A stretch of DNA of 64,000 bases from Astyanax mexicanus (GCF_023375975.1 NC_064424.1:13852001-13916000), one strand, 5' to 3'. Shown: positions 34,680-46,350, counted from the first letter of the stretch. Notes: generated from the letters alone by a model not told the origin. Made by a program: numbers and translations.

Positions 34680-35530
34680 ATCATTCCAGTGAAACCAGGA
34701 CAACATTGCACTTCTATTACTTGATCTGTTTCGGTGGGTAGATGGGGGTAGAGCGGGTATTTGCCATGTTTTTCTTTTTCTTTTTCAGAGCAGATGCTGA
34801 AAGAAGTGCAGGCTTGATTGCATAAGAATTCCGTGAGGGTATGATCTCGCAACTACAGCTGCATTCTCAGGACAATTCTAGCCAGACACCTCCGGCCACG
34901 ATTCCTATCATTCCTGATTGTGCTGTCCACTGTCTATGATGCATTCCTGGTAAATGTGGGACTAGGGGTGGGTATCATCACTGATTTTCCAGTTCGATTC
35001 GATTTGATTCAAAATCGATTCATTTATCTGCTTTGGTTTTGAAAGGAAGAGTAGGGCGGGGGGGGGGGGGCGACAGTGGTATGAGGGAAGATCCAAAGCT
35101 TATTTTTCTTCCTTTTCCCGAACCAAGACAGAAAGACATCCAGGAATTCAATCATTAGAATTTCTTAAGGATGTGATCTCAATATACAGCTGCATTTTAG
35201 GGGACAATCCAAGCCAAACTCTGCAGACAACAATCCTCATCATCCACTGCTCTGGTAATGCCTTGCCATGAGGATGCTGGTCAGTGGTCAACCTCCTTCA
35301 TAATACAACATCACACTGCAGCTTTCCTATTACTCAATATGCTTTGGTACTGGGGGAAGGGGCAGGAGTATTAGAGGGTGTTCCCATGCTTGTTTTCTCC
35401 TTTTCCAGAGCTGAGGCTGAAAGACATCCAGGCATTCCAGCCTAAGAATTCTGTAAGGGTGTGATCTCACAAACTACAGCCGCATCTGGGCACAAAACAA
35501 AGTCAGCCACAGCTATTCCTTTACAATGGC
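34680..35530. repeat. Three diverged tandem units of about 300 bp
   Basis: The phrase agaattctgtaagggtgtga with acagctgcat following recurs at about 34,824, 35,157 and 35,447. A preceding pyrimidine tract with ccagagctgaggctgaaag recurs about 40-60 bp before each. Units are 290-335 bp apart and clearly diverged. A hAT-like terminus (taggggtgggtatcatcac, 34,965) and a 13-G run (35,058-35,070) lie in the middle unit. Confidence 0.65.
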
Positions 35531-35806
35531 ATCAGCACAGCACTGCCGCTCGGAGAGTGATAAAAAAAAAAGAAAAGAAAAAAAAAAGTGGTTTTGCACA
35601 TCAGAAAGGCATTTTAGCTGACAAAATGTCATGAACGGTGTCCTCAGGCTGCAATTTCAAATTCCATCAGCAGCGTTCCGAGTTTTTCATTACCTATTGT
35701 ATGACCGGAGGAAGACTCGACAGAAAGCAGACCAGTGGGAATAAGGCAGCGAGCTCCAAAAAAAAAAAATGTTCGTAATTCAAACCCTTTTCTTTTGCTT
35801 CTCCAG
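35531..35806. other. Short intron-like stretch
   Basis: A-rich runs, then about 35,640-35,760 of mixed composition, ending in the pyrimidine tract and tandem acceptor of the next feature. Confidence 0.4.
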
Positions 35807-35809
35807 CAG

Positions 35810-36371
35810 TGGGTTGGCCTCCGCAAAGACAATCGGCAAGAGTGCACGAGGGAATGCGCGGATACCGAAGGCGTACCGTCATATCACCATAGGCTCCGCA
35901 GAGCTGGCTAAATCATTCCTGGTGCAAATACCCATCTCAGATATCAGCGGAGGAGTAGGGCTAATGGAACCCTCCACCCCCACAACCACCCCTCCTTCCC
36001 AAGCCAGCGAGGAATCCATCTCCCAGTTGTCTAGCTGGATGAGCAGCTGGAGGGGCAGACAGGCCTGCAGGAGCCGGCCTGCCGCTCCACTTGGAGCTCT
36101 GACAGTGCTGGATCCGTTTACACGCTCTGAGCGAGACCTCAGAGAACCCTCCCCTCCTCCCTCCTCCAGTTCCCCTGTGCTTCTGGGACAGAGGCTGGCG
36201 GGGCTCTTCAACTTCAACCAGGTGCTGAGGGTCTGCCGGGATATGAGCACATTCGCAAGTCGCCGTGCCCGAACTTTACGAAACGCAGAGGAGAGACCCA
36301 CCCAGAGACGGTCGCTAGTTACAGTTATAGTGCAGCCAGAGAGCAGAACAAAATCAGACAGCCCAGCCTAA
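35810..36371 (+). CDS. Candidate terminal coding exon, protein not recognised
   Basis: A pyrimidine tract and tandem acceptor cagcag (35,804-35,809) lead into one open phase that runs about 187 codons to a TAA at 36,369. Base composition jumps from AT-rich to GC-rich exactly here and falls back after the stop, as for a real exon. The protein is polar: an early segment with IGSAELAKSFLVQIPISDIS, a Ser/Thr/Pro stretch (STPTTTPP), a Trp/Arg segment (SSWMSSWRGRQACRSR), a proline-serine run (PSPPPSSSSP) and an Arg-rich tail (FASRRARTLRNAEERPTQRR) ending ESRTKSDSPA. No signal peptide or membrane segment is evident. The ATG at 35,769 lies before the acceptor and is probably intronic. An overlapping minus frame (35,879-36,301) looks like its shadow. 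I do not recognise the family; it could be the cytoplasmic or disordered C-terminus of a larger protein. Confidence 0.6.
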
Positions 36372-38784
36372 ACTCAATTTATATTCCAGAACAGACCAGA
36401 GATGAGCAGGACTTGGTGAGGAGGAGACTGGGGTAAAAAAGAAACATATGGAAGTATCTTCATAATTCCTATGAGGTTAAGCTGGAAATACCAGAAGCAA
36501 ACAATCAAAATTGTTGTTGAATGAGGATGTTTAAAATACAGAGGTGAAAATATAAAAGTCCACCTACTGTGATGAAACGGGTGGGTACAGAGGGGGTGTG
36601 TCTCAAGCTGAAAAATTAAATTGATCAAATAGATGCAAGTTTGTGCCAACTTTGACAACAATTTACTGTGTCTTGTGCCATCGAAAACAGTTTATCCCAT
36701 TGTGATGGGAAACTATAGGGCAACACAACATGTGGAACCTTCTCCTTTAGGCGAACACCTAACCGGAATGTTCTCTCATCCTTAGCAGAACTCAATACAG
36801 CAATAGTGCATCCCTCAGTATTTTCTCTACTGGACAAAGCATATTTTAGGACTCTTTATAATGGCATCTTTTTCTATATAGATAGGCACTTAAGACACAT
36901 CATCAAAATGACTTCTTCTCAGGCAGTCAACTCCATCCCCTTACTTTGTCTCTTTTTGTAATTCTTTTTAAAAAAGAGTTCACATTATTACTGATTTTCT
37001 TTAACCATGGTGGTTACCAGGGGAGGTGGTTCTGATAATAAAACACTCTGATAATGAGTTAGAGAAAGTTGTGTGTCCAAACAGCTTGTAGAACTGGTCT
37101 CTCACACTGTACTGTGGCTGGGAATCTTCAGGCACTGCAGGCATTGTTCCAGAGAGCTTTTTCTTTTCTTTTTTTAATCTTCACAGTGCATCTAGCGAGA
37201 GGCCCGGAGACATGCATGTAAGCATGCACAGACTAATGACTAGCCTGGATGAGTGTTCATGAATTAATTATTTTTTGGTAGCTCAGAACTCAGAGAAGCG
37301 CGACTCGTCGCCTACGCACGCCATCCCTGCAGAACTAACTCTCAGCAGAGTGTGGAGGTCTGATTATCAGCTCAGTGCTGTAGAACACCTGAGGGAACAA
37401 GGAACGCGAGATGATATCACAATCAGAAGCCGTAAAAAGAATTGGCATTGGACAGATATCAAAAATATTTTTCTGAAGATCTGTTTATGGAACTCTAAAG
37501 AAGCAAAACTTTACTGCAACTTTGGCCACAGAACTAAAACTTAACTCTTTATATTTTTAACATTTTTCACTGTGCAACCCATTTTCCCTTGATAACATTT
37601 TGCGAAGAAAATGATCTTGATTAACATCACTATCACTGTCCTATAGCCCTATCCAGACTTCTAGTAAGTGATACAACTTTTGCACCTGGACTGCAATTGA
37701 AAAAACAGAAGGACCAGTGAGTTTTTTGTGACATCGCGTTCAGTAGCTCCTCCATTTCCATTTTACATGGATCTCCGTGGATAGCGATTTTATTAAACAC
37801 GAGATTTCAAGAGTCCAATCTCAGAGATGTGGATCCGGATGGGACTAAAATTACCGGAGGACCCTGGAGTTCAGCAATAGTAATAGGAGGACAGTAGGTT
37901 ATTTAGTCTGTCATTTTTATTTCAGAGGACCTCTCAGAAAAACACGTACATGGTCATTCCAGACGGGAACAAAATCAAAGAGGATCCACCATAAAAGAGA
38001 AAATCACCCCAAGACCCCCTGAGAAACTAATCCCATCCGGACAAGCAGTGGCCAACCTAATGAGGACCAAGATCTCCAAACTATCCTATATCTGGGCGTC
38101 CAAACACACCAGAAAGTTCTGAGAAAGCAGTGCAGAGCTATTTTTTTTATATGTAAGCTTGTTTCAGCATTTCAGAATGTGGTCAACAGCCTATGAAAAG
38201 CTGTATCTCATGCCTGGACCATCTATAGGGACAGAGTCTATGGTTTCTGACGACCTGGGCCAACAGTTACGAAAATTAGTACTGTTTTACACCGCAATCC
38301 TGAGGTAAAGAACCCGCTGAAAAATATGTATATCATCACTGTCACTCAGTTCCATCTGTAGAGTGAACCGCCAAATCCAGTGCTAAGCAAACTCTCCTCT
38401 ATTAGCTTAAAGAGAAGACTCACAGAGAGTTTAGAGATATGAGGCCCAGAACTACCCTTAAATATTAAGCCTCTTCTCACAAATGAGTCAGATCTTTTCC
38501 TCATGCAATATCTTCCTGCTTCCAAACTTCCATTACCATCATTCTCCAAATATGTGAAGGTCTAAACTAATCCAATACTAAATGAGTCAAAAATCTTAAA
38601 AGATTTGATGCGTAATGATCTGAGGAAATCGCACAAAAATTATTGTATAAGTTTAAAAGGTTTCATTTATTCGATTTATGCAAAGAGACTTTAAATTACA
38701 TAGGATAACATCATGAGGAGAAATTTACCTCGATTTATCTAATGGCTGATACTGGGCAGGGCAAGCAGTAGTCCACCTAATAAT
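36372..38784. other. Non-coding stretch with unresolved repeat-like text
   Basis: Just after the candidate stop this may be 3' untranslated sequence. About 37,640-38,130 has the phrasing of a dispersed DNA element (atggatctccgtggatag; ccggatgggactaaaattac; taatcccatccggac), but I could not pair its termini. A short acceptor-like open segment at 37,275-37,544 has no domain. No gene is called. Confidence 0.4.
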
Positions 38785-39226
38785 AACCACATCAAATTCT
38801 GCCGTGTTTTTTTTGTTTTTTGGATACAATCCGGGTTAGCACCCGAACATCTCTTTCTGACAGCTTGCGTCCACATTTAATCCTGTTGGATGTGGTTTTT
38901 CCTTCTTGGTGGTATGCTGACATTACCCTGGATAACTTGGCTCCTGATACATCACAAAGACTTGCTGTCTTGGTCACAGATGCACCAGCAAGACGTGCAC
39001 CAACAATATGTCCTCTTTTGAACTCTGGTATGTCACCCATAATGTTGTGTGCATTGCAATATTTTGGGCAAAACTGTGCTCTTACTCTGCTAATTGAACC
39101 TTCACACTCTGCTCCTACTGGTGCAATGTGCAGTTAATGAAGATTGGCCACCAGGCTGCTCCAATTTAGCCCTAAAACCTCCCACACTAAAATGACAGGT
39201 GTTTCAGTTTCATTGTCCATCCCCTG
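38785..39226 (-). mobile_element. Tc1-like transposon fragment, second copy
   Basis: Right terminus ..cattgtccatcccctg followed by TA, then the same 5' leader as 5,537-6,073. It ends inside the transposase gene, in a different place from the first copy, so the two deletions are independent. Read on the minus strand it starts with an intact Tc1 5' end. Confidence 0.85.
38792..39040 (-). pseudogene. Tc1-like transposase, N-terminal fragment
   Basis: An 82-codon frame from the family's ATG (MGDIPEFKRGHIVGARLAGA) through the first helix-turn-helix to KLSERDVRVLTRIVSKK, ending after KKHGRI in deleted sequence. Compared with the copy at 5,527-5,886 it has lost three residues (the NCGGCK region is shortened to KCGRK) and has SGAKLSRV in place of SRATVSRV in the recognition helix. 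It has no catalytic domain. Confidence 0.83.
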
Positions 39227-39228
39227 TA

Positions 39229-41340
39229 TTTCATGACAGCATGCATTTTAAAAAGTGCTACACAAATAAATCTGAATTTAACGAAACTGAAATAGCTTGA
39301 GCGTGGCAGAGCTGTGAAAAGAACCACCGATGAAATATCTACCCTAACTCTGATGGGTTCGATCACTTGGCTTACAGTACTGACCAACCTTGCTGTGTAT
39401 TTGACAGTCAATTAGCCTATATTTATATATATTCCTGTAGGAATCTAGAGTGAGAAGCACAGGCAGATTACTGAAATAAGCTGACAGCCACTTCAGATTT
39501 AAGGAGTCTTGCCTAATGCTGTCGCAATCTCAAAAGTTGTTTTCAGTGTCTCTTCAGGATGACTCAAGATGAGAAATATTTTCCAGCCTAGTTGGTTAAA
39601 AAGGCCGTAAATAAGTTGGATAGCAGAGGATCTCATGTTAAGAAGCTTCCACCGCACCTCCCGAACGAACGCTGCAAGACCCCTGCTTTCCCTTTCCGCA
39701 GATTTACACTCTGCCTAACGAATGTAGACAGCGGAGGAAAGAAGAAATTACCCGCTCTGTGCTGATGCTGCTTCATATCGGATGTGCCTGTGGGTGCAGG
39801 GCAGTGGAAACTAGAACAACAAAGGCAGACACTTAAAAATTCAGATGGAGGGGAAAAGAAAACAGTCCTTGCGTCAGCAGTTCTGAGGCACAAAGCGGAG
39901 ATAGGTTGGGGGGAAAGGCAGGGGATAAAAAGCCACTTGACAATTCAGGCTCATTTCAATTTTTTAAAATGGATAGCTCAATAGCAGTGCTTCAGACTGC
40001 TCACTGTGTACTGTGGAAGTGGAACTCACTCTCAGAAGGAGACTGAGAGCAGGCTAAGCGACCACTAATGGCCTCCAGAGATGGTGGTGCAGATAATTAT
40101 ATAAAAGAGCTAATCAAGAGATCAGTGAGGAACACATTGATGAGCCCTTCAGGACCTTCTGGCTGATCTGATTGGGTGCAGAGGTTCCTCTTGCTGCTGT
40201 AGTTCAGGAGGAGTGAAGGACTGGAGATTGCTCTGAAGACCACCATGGAGGGCTCTGCAATTTCTGCGATGCGAAGAAGTGAAGCATAAAAACGGATTTC
40301 AGATGTAAAGACAGAACAAAATATATCCAAACTATGAGATTTATGATCTTTTACATCATTTCCCAACTTTTTGCTATTTGGAACTCAACTGTGGCCAACG
40401 CAAAAACTAATTATAATACTACTTAAAAGGTCTCATTCCATCATTTTTAAATGTATTTTAAAATGTCTAGTTGTGGTCTCTAGTATGAATTAAATGGCAT
40501 GTGAGACAATTTTTGTTAAAAAAAAAAAAAAAGTGCTCAGGTGTTTCTATTTAGCCGAGGTATGCAAGGCCATGAACTCACTGGTTGGCGTAGACACAGT
40601 GCTTTTCCTCATCGACTCGTTTTTCTGAGGCTTCTCTTTTACTAGCTACTACAGACAATGGATGCTGAGAAACAGTTTCATATGCAGCATCATATACAAC
40701 TCAGAGAGACCTATAGTATTTTACAAAGAACAAGAAAAAGTGGATTTTAACGGAAGGACACCTTTAAAAGTTTTGTTTTGAAAGACCAATTTCTGAACCA
40801 CTTCCACATGACCGATAAACCCATACAATAACTAATAACTCAACATTACGAGTATATAGATAAAATATACAAAACAATGTACTGAATACCACAATAGACC
40901 ATGACCCACTATTTAACACTGGAAACACAGAGCATCGCCCTGGGTTTTTAAACACCTACAGAGTTCAGTTCTAACTTAGTATTAGAAAAAAATAAACATC
41001 TTGCTGTAGTGCAATTAACTGAATTTGGGAAAAATATTAAAAAGTGACTTAAAATGGCCCCAACCATGGTAGCGCCACTCCTCAGCAGATTTCTAAACCC
41101 ACAGGCCCGCAGCAGTTTCACCTTTAGTTGAATCCTTTGATTCAGCATCCTTTCTTACGGCTCCCCAGCAGATCCCACAAGGCACCACAATGCTGCACAA
41201 TAGAACAGTGGGTGGGCGTAGCGACTGCCTGTAAAGTCGAGCTTGTAGGCTACAGAAAAGCATGGGAGACACACCAACAAAGATTTCCTTCGCAGAAAGG
41301 CCAGCGGACTTGAATGCTTCCATCAACCCCATTCACATTT
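39229..41340. other. Mostly unique non-coding DNA
   Basis: Overlapping short frames (39,633-39,984; 40,097-40,366; 41,093-41,332) occur, but none has a domain or paired splice sites I can defend. No transposon termini were recognised, which makes this one of the least repeat-rich parts of the window. Confidence 0.4.
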
Positions 41341-42964
41341 CATTGCTGCTCGCCATGACAATTCACCCATTTGTCAGCGCTCCAGCAAAACTCTGGGGAC
41401 AAGGCAGAAAAACAAGTCACTTATTTCGCCAGTGCTCTTGACATCTGAACTCCAATCTTCTCCCTGTGCCAAAGCAATTAAACCTGCGTCTGTGCCAGGA
41501 CAGTGAAAACAAGTGAGAACACTGACATTTGGGTTGACGAGGGAAAAGAGAGAAAGCGAGAAACAAAAAAAAAAGAAAAAAAAAAGAAAAAAAAAAGCCA
41601 GAAATCTGAGTTTATTCTGAAGGCTCTTTATGGATAATGATGCACATAATCCATTTTCGAGCCATAAAGTATTTGAGCAAGGTCTCGTTTCATTGCTCCG
41701 GTCATTGGATTTGGTTCTTGAATGACCGCAACTTTTAATGATCAGCAAGTCCACTGACCTTTTCTTGACGCGCTTAGGATGCTTTCATTCCCTAAAGCCA
41801 CTGAGCTGTGTAAACACACTGATGCAACTTCGCTAGGCAAACATCACGAATCAAGGACAAAGCCTGACTAAACGGCCCATTATTACTTCGCTAAATACGG
41901 CACAATCCCACACAATTCTGAGGCGAGGCGTGACAAATTATTAAACTGTTGCTTAATTAAAGAAAGACCACACTGGCTACAACAACAAACAGAAAGAAAG
42001 AAAAAAGACAAGAAAACCAGAAGAGAAGAAGAAGAAGAAGCTGTTGTGCACTATTAATACCCACAGACTCACAGATTTTTTTAAGCAGCTGGTGATTAGA
42101 GATGTTTATATGCTCATTCTGCCAAAATCGTGTCACTTATTGCACACTTATCACACAATCCCAATCTCATCTAATGCCTAAGCCCATACTAAAGGACTTT
42201 TATTACCCGCAGTGGGTGGACACAGTGTTTAAAAACTACAACAACAGCACTGCTCTCATGTTTTCTACATTGGCTGGAGAAAAAAAAAATCCCATTTTTA
42301 CATCTTAATTTTGTATTTGCTCTCAAGAAGTCAGTTTATGTATATAATTTTATGGTATACTTAAGATACTGATACTTCTACTTCCTGGAAAGTGTTCTTC
42401 ACTCGTGGAGTTTTTTCTTCACCATCGAAAGGATATCCTCTGAAGACAACAGTTTCTCAGCTCAGCGCTGCACTCTTTTTTTTTTTTTCTCCCCCCAAAA
42501 ATGTACCAAACTCATAATGCGGCCACTCTTAATATATCCATTATCTCTCCAATGGATTTCTTCTTTTTTCAGCCTAATGATGGTCCATTTCTCTCCCACT
42601 GAGATTGTCATTAACCGCAGGTTTTGGGTTCTCATCAAGAGTTTCCAAATGCAAATGCCACACCTGGAATCAAATCCAAACCTTTGACCTGCTTAATTTA
42701 TGATGGATTAACGAGGGAATAGCTCATGCAACCCATAAAATAGTTTTGGAGATAATTTTTCCAATTACTTTCGAGCCCCTGAAAGGAGAAGGCTTTGTAG
42801 AAAAGTGGTTGAATTAAACCGAACCCTCTTGAATTGAACCTGAAAGTCGTCCCTTCAGTTGCATCTCATTTGTTTCATTTCAAATCCAGTGTGGTGTCAT
42901 GTCGAGACTAAATTATGAAGTTGGTCTCTCTACCCAAATATTTATGGATCTCCTTTAACCGATA
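41341..42964. promoter_or_regulatory. Candidate cluster of conserved non-coding elements
   Basis: Long repeat-poor DNA of mixed composition without credible frames, dense in homeodomain-, octamer- and OTX/PITX-like words: tgacaaattattaaactg, ttgcttaattaaag (41,930-41,965), ttccaaatgcaaatgcc, ttaatttatgatggattaac (42,640-42,715) and ccaattactttcg. The (GAA)n at 42,025-42,040 and A- or T-runs are the only simple repeats. The pattern fits enhancer DNA near a developmental gene. This is inference; conservation is unseen. Confidence 0.35.
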
Positions 42965-42972
42965 GAGTAGAT

Positions 42973-43603
42973 CGGGGTGTCCAAACTTTTTTGTTGGGGG
43001 CCAGAAGGAGAAATATTTAAAGTCATGGGCCACAGACTCTGTAATAAAACAAATAATGAAATATACCACCTTAAATAATACATTTTCCTGTTTACTTTCA
43101 TTTACACACCGTTTTTCTTGATCTTTATCTATCTTTGACAGTGTTGTGTAAACGAAGATTTTTCAAATTGATGTTTCATTTCATGAACTGCGCACCCTCT
43201 CTGCTTTTTTTTGACTCTTTGGCATGTTTTTCTGCGCTACAACTGCGCACCCTCTCTGCTTTTTTTGACTCTTTGCCATGTTTTTCTGAGCTACAACTGC
43301 GCACTCTCTCCGCTTTTAGACTCTTTGGCCCGTTCTCGCACTAAAACTGCGAACCCTCTCCGCTTTTAGACTCTTTGGCCCGTTTTTCTGCGCTATAACT
43401 GTGCACCCTCTACACTTCATTCTCGCCGCTTTTAGACTCTTTGGCCCGTTTCTGACATCTAGCGTTCAAACTTTGAATCTCACATTATAAAAACCTGCTT
43501 AACAGCGGGCCAACTTTCATTCTATTTCTAAAATACCTTGCAGGCTGCTCCAAAAAAGGAAATGGGCTGCAAAAGGCCCGCGATCGTAGTTTGGACACCC
43601 CTG
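42973..43603. mobile_element. hAT-type MITE with perfect target duplication
   Basis: Termini cggggtgtccaaactttttt and gtttggacacccctg are flanked by the perfect octamer gagtagat (42,965-42,972; 43,604-43,611). The subterminal gggggccag and ggcccgcg words are typical of Charlie-like hAT elements. The middle is an array of about five imperfect units of roughly 50-65 bp. No transposase. It splits otherwise unique DNA. Confidence 0.92.
43186..43455. repeat. Minisatellite inside the hAT MITE
   Basis: About five repeats of a unit carrying aactgcgcaccctctc, cgcttttagactctttggcc and cgtttttctgcgct. Units vary from about 45 to 70 bp. Confidence 0.85.
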
Positions 43604-43611
43604 GAGTAGAT

Positions 43612-44795
43612 GTAAAGGCTGAGACAGAAGGTCTGAACCTCCTGCTGCACGCACAGTAAGTGTTGGTCATCCTCTAGTTCTGGAAAGATCATCACTTACA
43701 ACCATTTTAAAATGGGGCAGCTTGTTGAAAACAGCAAATCTGCCTCAAAACTGGCCCAATTTTCCCAAGGCTTGGGCCAGGCACACGCTTAGAACTTGCA
43801 ATTTCCATCTCGGCACCACGGCACCACAACGAATACTAATGCCATGCTCTACATGCGCTACACCTGAGGCCTAATACAAACAAACAAGAAGTCTTCATCC
43901 ACACGCCAAATATTGCACCTGTGGCGGGAACAAGACGGCGGCAGCTCCACTACAAAATAACCTCGCAATATTTCATCACTCCAATCCCATTTATAAAGGA
44001 CGACTCCTTCCAGATCTAATACCACAGCACAAACAAAAACAGGCTCAAACACGTCTCGGAATAAAGCCGCCATCAGCAGCCGGAAGGACCGGGTCGGAGA
44101 CCTCAGCCGGAGAACGGGGGGTTTCAAATCCTGCAAAGCTATTGTTCGCTTGTCAGTTAAGATAAGAACATCCAGTACGGCAGTGGGGAAGAGTGAGAGG
44201 GCACATGATGAAAGGGTGTTTGATAGGATCCTTCACTGTGCAAAGGTTAGAGGAGAAAAAAATAATAGAATAATAAACACAGCAAGGACCGAACAGAACT
44301 GTCTGAGATCTGAGCTGCATTCAATCCCACAGCGGCAAATGCTTCTTCATGATGTTCAATTAAAGTGCGAGTTTGCTTTAAAGGCCACAAGAAATGATCA
44401 ATTTAGCACCTGACAAACATCTGTTTGTTGTGTTTTTGATCAAATCAATGAAATGATACATTTCCCCGGTCAGTACTTGTAGAACGTTGATCAACAACTA
44501 TGTAATAGAAGACTGTTCCAAAGTCAAGGATCCTTCACATACAGCTAAGAGATTCAGCTTATTATATTATTAGCACAGGGAAAACTAAATGTTGGAATTA
44601 AACATTGAAGAAGGAAAGACAATTTAGAGATCTGATCTAATATAAAGTCAGACATATCACTTTATATTGATTCTAATGTTATATTGATGCTTGTGTTGTC
44701 GAGACTACTGCCAACCTAAAAAGTAGCTTTAATGTAAAATACGCCATGATTTCTTTATTTGCTGACAACTAGTGCTCAAAAGTTAATCCAAATAA
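43612..44795. other. Non-coding stretch
   Basis: About 43,740-44,420 is GC-richer with short frames on both strands (43,858-44,136 minus; 44,150-44,413 plus) but no domain. Nothing else is recognised. Confidence 0.4.
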
Positions 44796-45610
44796 TTTGA
44801 TTAAGAGCACCAAGAGGTCCAGCACGAGGACACCAATGATGCAACTATGATCTTAAGATTGCCTGTTTGAACCCCAGATCATGCTGCTTAGAGTCAAAGT
44901 CTGAGAGAGACTCAGTTGGCAGATGGAGCTCTCTCCCACAGGCATCTGTTAGCCCATGTTTGAGAGCTGGGTTGCTGCGCTTTCCTCCAAATGCGCTGGC
45001 TACCTGGCAATGCTACATCTATCTGCAACTGTGCAAAAAGAGGCGGTGGTTGGCATATGTCGGAAAAGGCATATGCTAGTCTTTACCCTCCTAGAGTTGG
45101 GGGTATTACTAGCAGAAGTCCCAAGTTTCACAGAAGTTGCGGGAGTCTACCGCATATCAATAACGGCTACCCAAACGCACATGCAGGGGACCAGACTTTT
45201 TTTCCCCCTCCTCAACAAGATGCGTTCAGTGAGAGCATTATGGCAGAGGGAGGAAAAGCGGATGCAGAGCCTTCCAAAAAGAGGAAATATAAAACTCCCT
45301 TCCTGCTCAGACTACTCTAAAGTATATCCATGGCTGGTAAAAGTAAAAAAAAAAAAAACAATGGAAGTATTGCCTGCTGTACAGTTGTAATAGTGATTAT
45401 AGCAATACCCACGAGGGATAAAGTTCTGTTATCCATTGGTGTGCAATTTTTATTTTATTTTTTTTTTTGCACGGGGGTTGGGTGGAGGGTCCAAGTCCAG
45501 GTCCGGGGGTACCTCCCTGAAATACATTTTTGAAACTTGGGATGTCTGTACTAGTGATAGGGGGAGCCCTAGTGAGTTGGTCAGGTAATTGGCTTTTCAA
45601 CTTAGGGAGT
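44796..45610 (+). mobile_element. tRNA-derived SINE split by a DNA element
   Basis: The SINE head and body run from about 44,796 to 45,112 (box B-like tgtttgaaccc at 44,864-44,874, then gctgcgctttcctccaaatg and catatgctagtctttaccc). The tail resumes at 45,549 (tactagtgatagggggagcc, gtcaggtaattggc). A 436-bp element separates the two parts. The 144- and 109-codon frames across this region are read-through, not genes. Confidence 0.85.
45113..45548 (+). mobile_element. DNA transposon with 6-bp target duplication, class uncertain
   Basis: Termini cagaagtcccaagtttca and tgaaacttgggatgtctg pair at 16 of 18 positions and are flanked by tactag on both sides (45,107-45,112; 45,549-45,554). The host SINE has a single copy of this site at the same place in its family. 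CAG..CTG ends recall hAT, but a 6-bp duplication does not fit the usual eight. About 45,239-45,320 is open and begins MAEGGKADAEPSKKRKYK, possibly the start of a lost transposase. The rest is too short to encode one. Confidence 0.82.
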
Positions 45611-46350
45611 TAATGTTCTAAAATTTTATAAAATAAGGTTAAAAATGATCAACTTTCTGCTTTAATCATGATTAGTTTTTTAATGTATGTAGCAGAGATT
45701 TCCATATTAATTTTAAATAAATTAAAAGGAGCACCTTGCTCAATATAAATACTGCTTGTATTGTTAAAAAAATGCTGTTAAACTGTTGTTTTAAACATAA
45801 ATAAAAAAGACATTTAGCATATTTGAGAGCTCTAAATTGTAGAATATCTACAAATCAAACAAAAAAAGAACTAAATCTTAAATCACAATGGAGATATATA
45901 AATGATATAAATTTATATAAATGATATAAATTTATATAAATGATATAAATTTATATAAAATTAAAGATATAAATGAAGATTATCAACATTCTACTTTTTT
46001 AAATATCGCCCAGCCTTACTAACAACTGTCCCCAGTCCCAGTTCTGGCTGCTATGAACCGCTGAGAATCATACAGGACAGCCCATTCTCAAACCATCTCA
46101 CACAATAACTCCCCCACTAATGCCAGTGTCCCTATTCTCAGCGTGTCTGGTGTGTTGGGAGTTTACCCAGCCATCAGTGCACATTTCACACACCTGGGAG
46201 ATTTGCTTGCAGTCGGCGTTGATGCACAGCTAATACGAGTGCTGTCAGTGGAGGCCACCTGTAGTGGCGTTGAGCTGCACAGCTCATACCTCGTGGATTA
46301 CAGGATCACACACAGATTAAAACATTTATCGCTCAGTGTCAGATTTGCAG
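45611..46350. repeat. AT-rich stretch with a small palindromic minisatellite
   Basis: 45,899-45,958 holds three copies of a 20-bp unit (atgatataaatttatataa with one further a), each containing the palindrome atataaatttatat. A MITE-like terminus (atatcgcccagccttac) ends near 46,018. No gene. Confidence 0.6.

Noticed and set aside
35879..36301. 140-codon minus-strand gene
   Set aside because: Antisense shadow of the plus-strand candidate exon, which has the acceptor, the better composition and the stop at the composition boundary.
37640..38130. Complete DNA transposon
   Set aside because: Repeat-like phrasing is present, but the candidate ends are in direct rather than inverted orientation and no target duplication was found.
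40097..40366. 89-codon minus-strand exon
   Set aside because: No matching acceptor and donor pair and no domain; frame length is compatible with chance in mixed-composition DNA.
44867..45390. Overlapping frames of 109 and 144 codons as a gene
   Set aside because: They run across the SINE and the DNA element inserted in it. Only the short MAEGGKAD segment may be transposon coding remnant.
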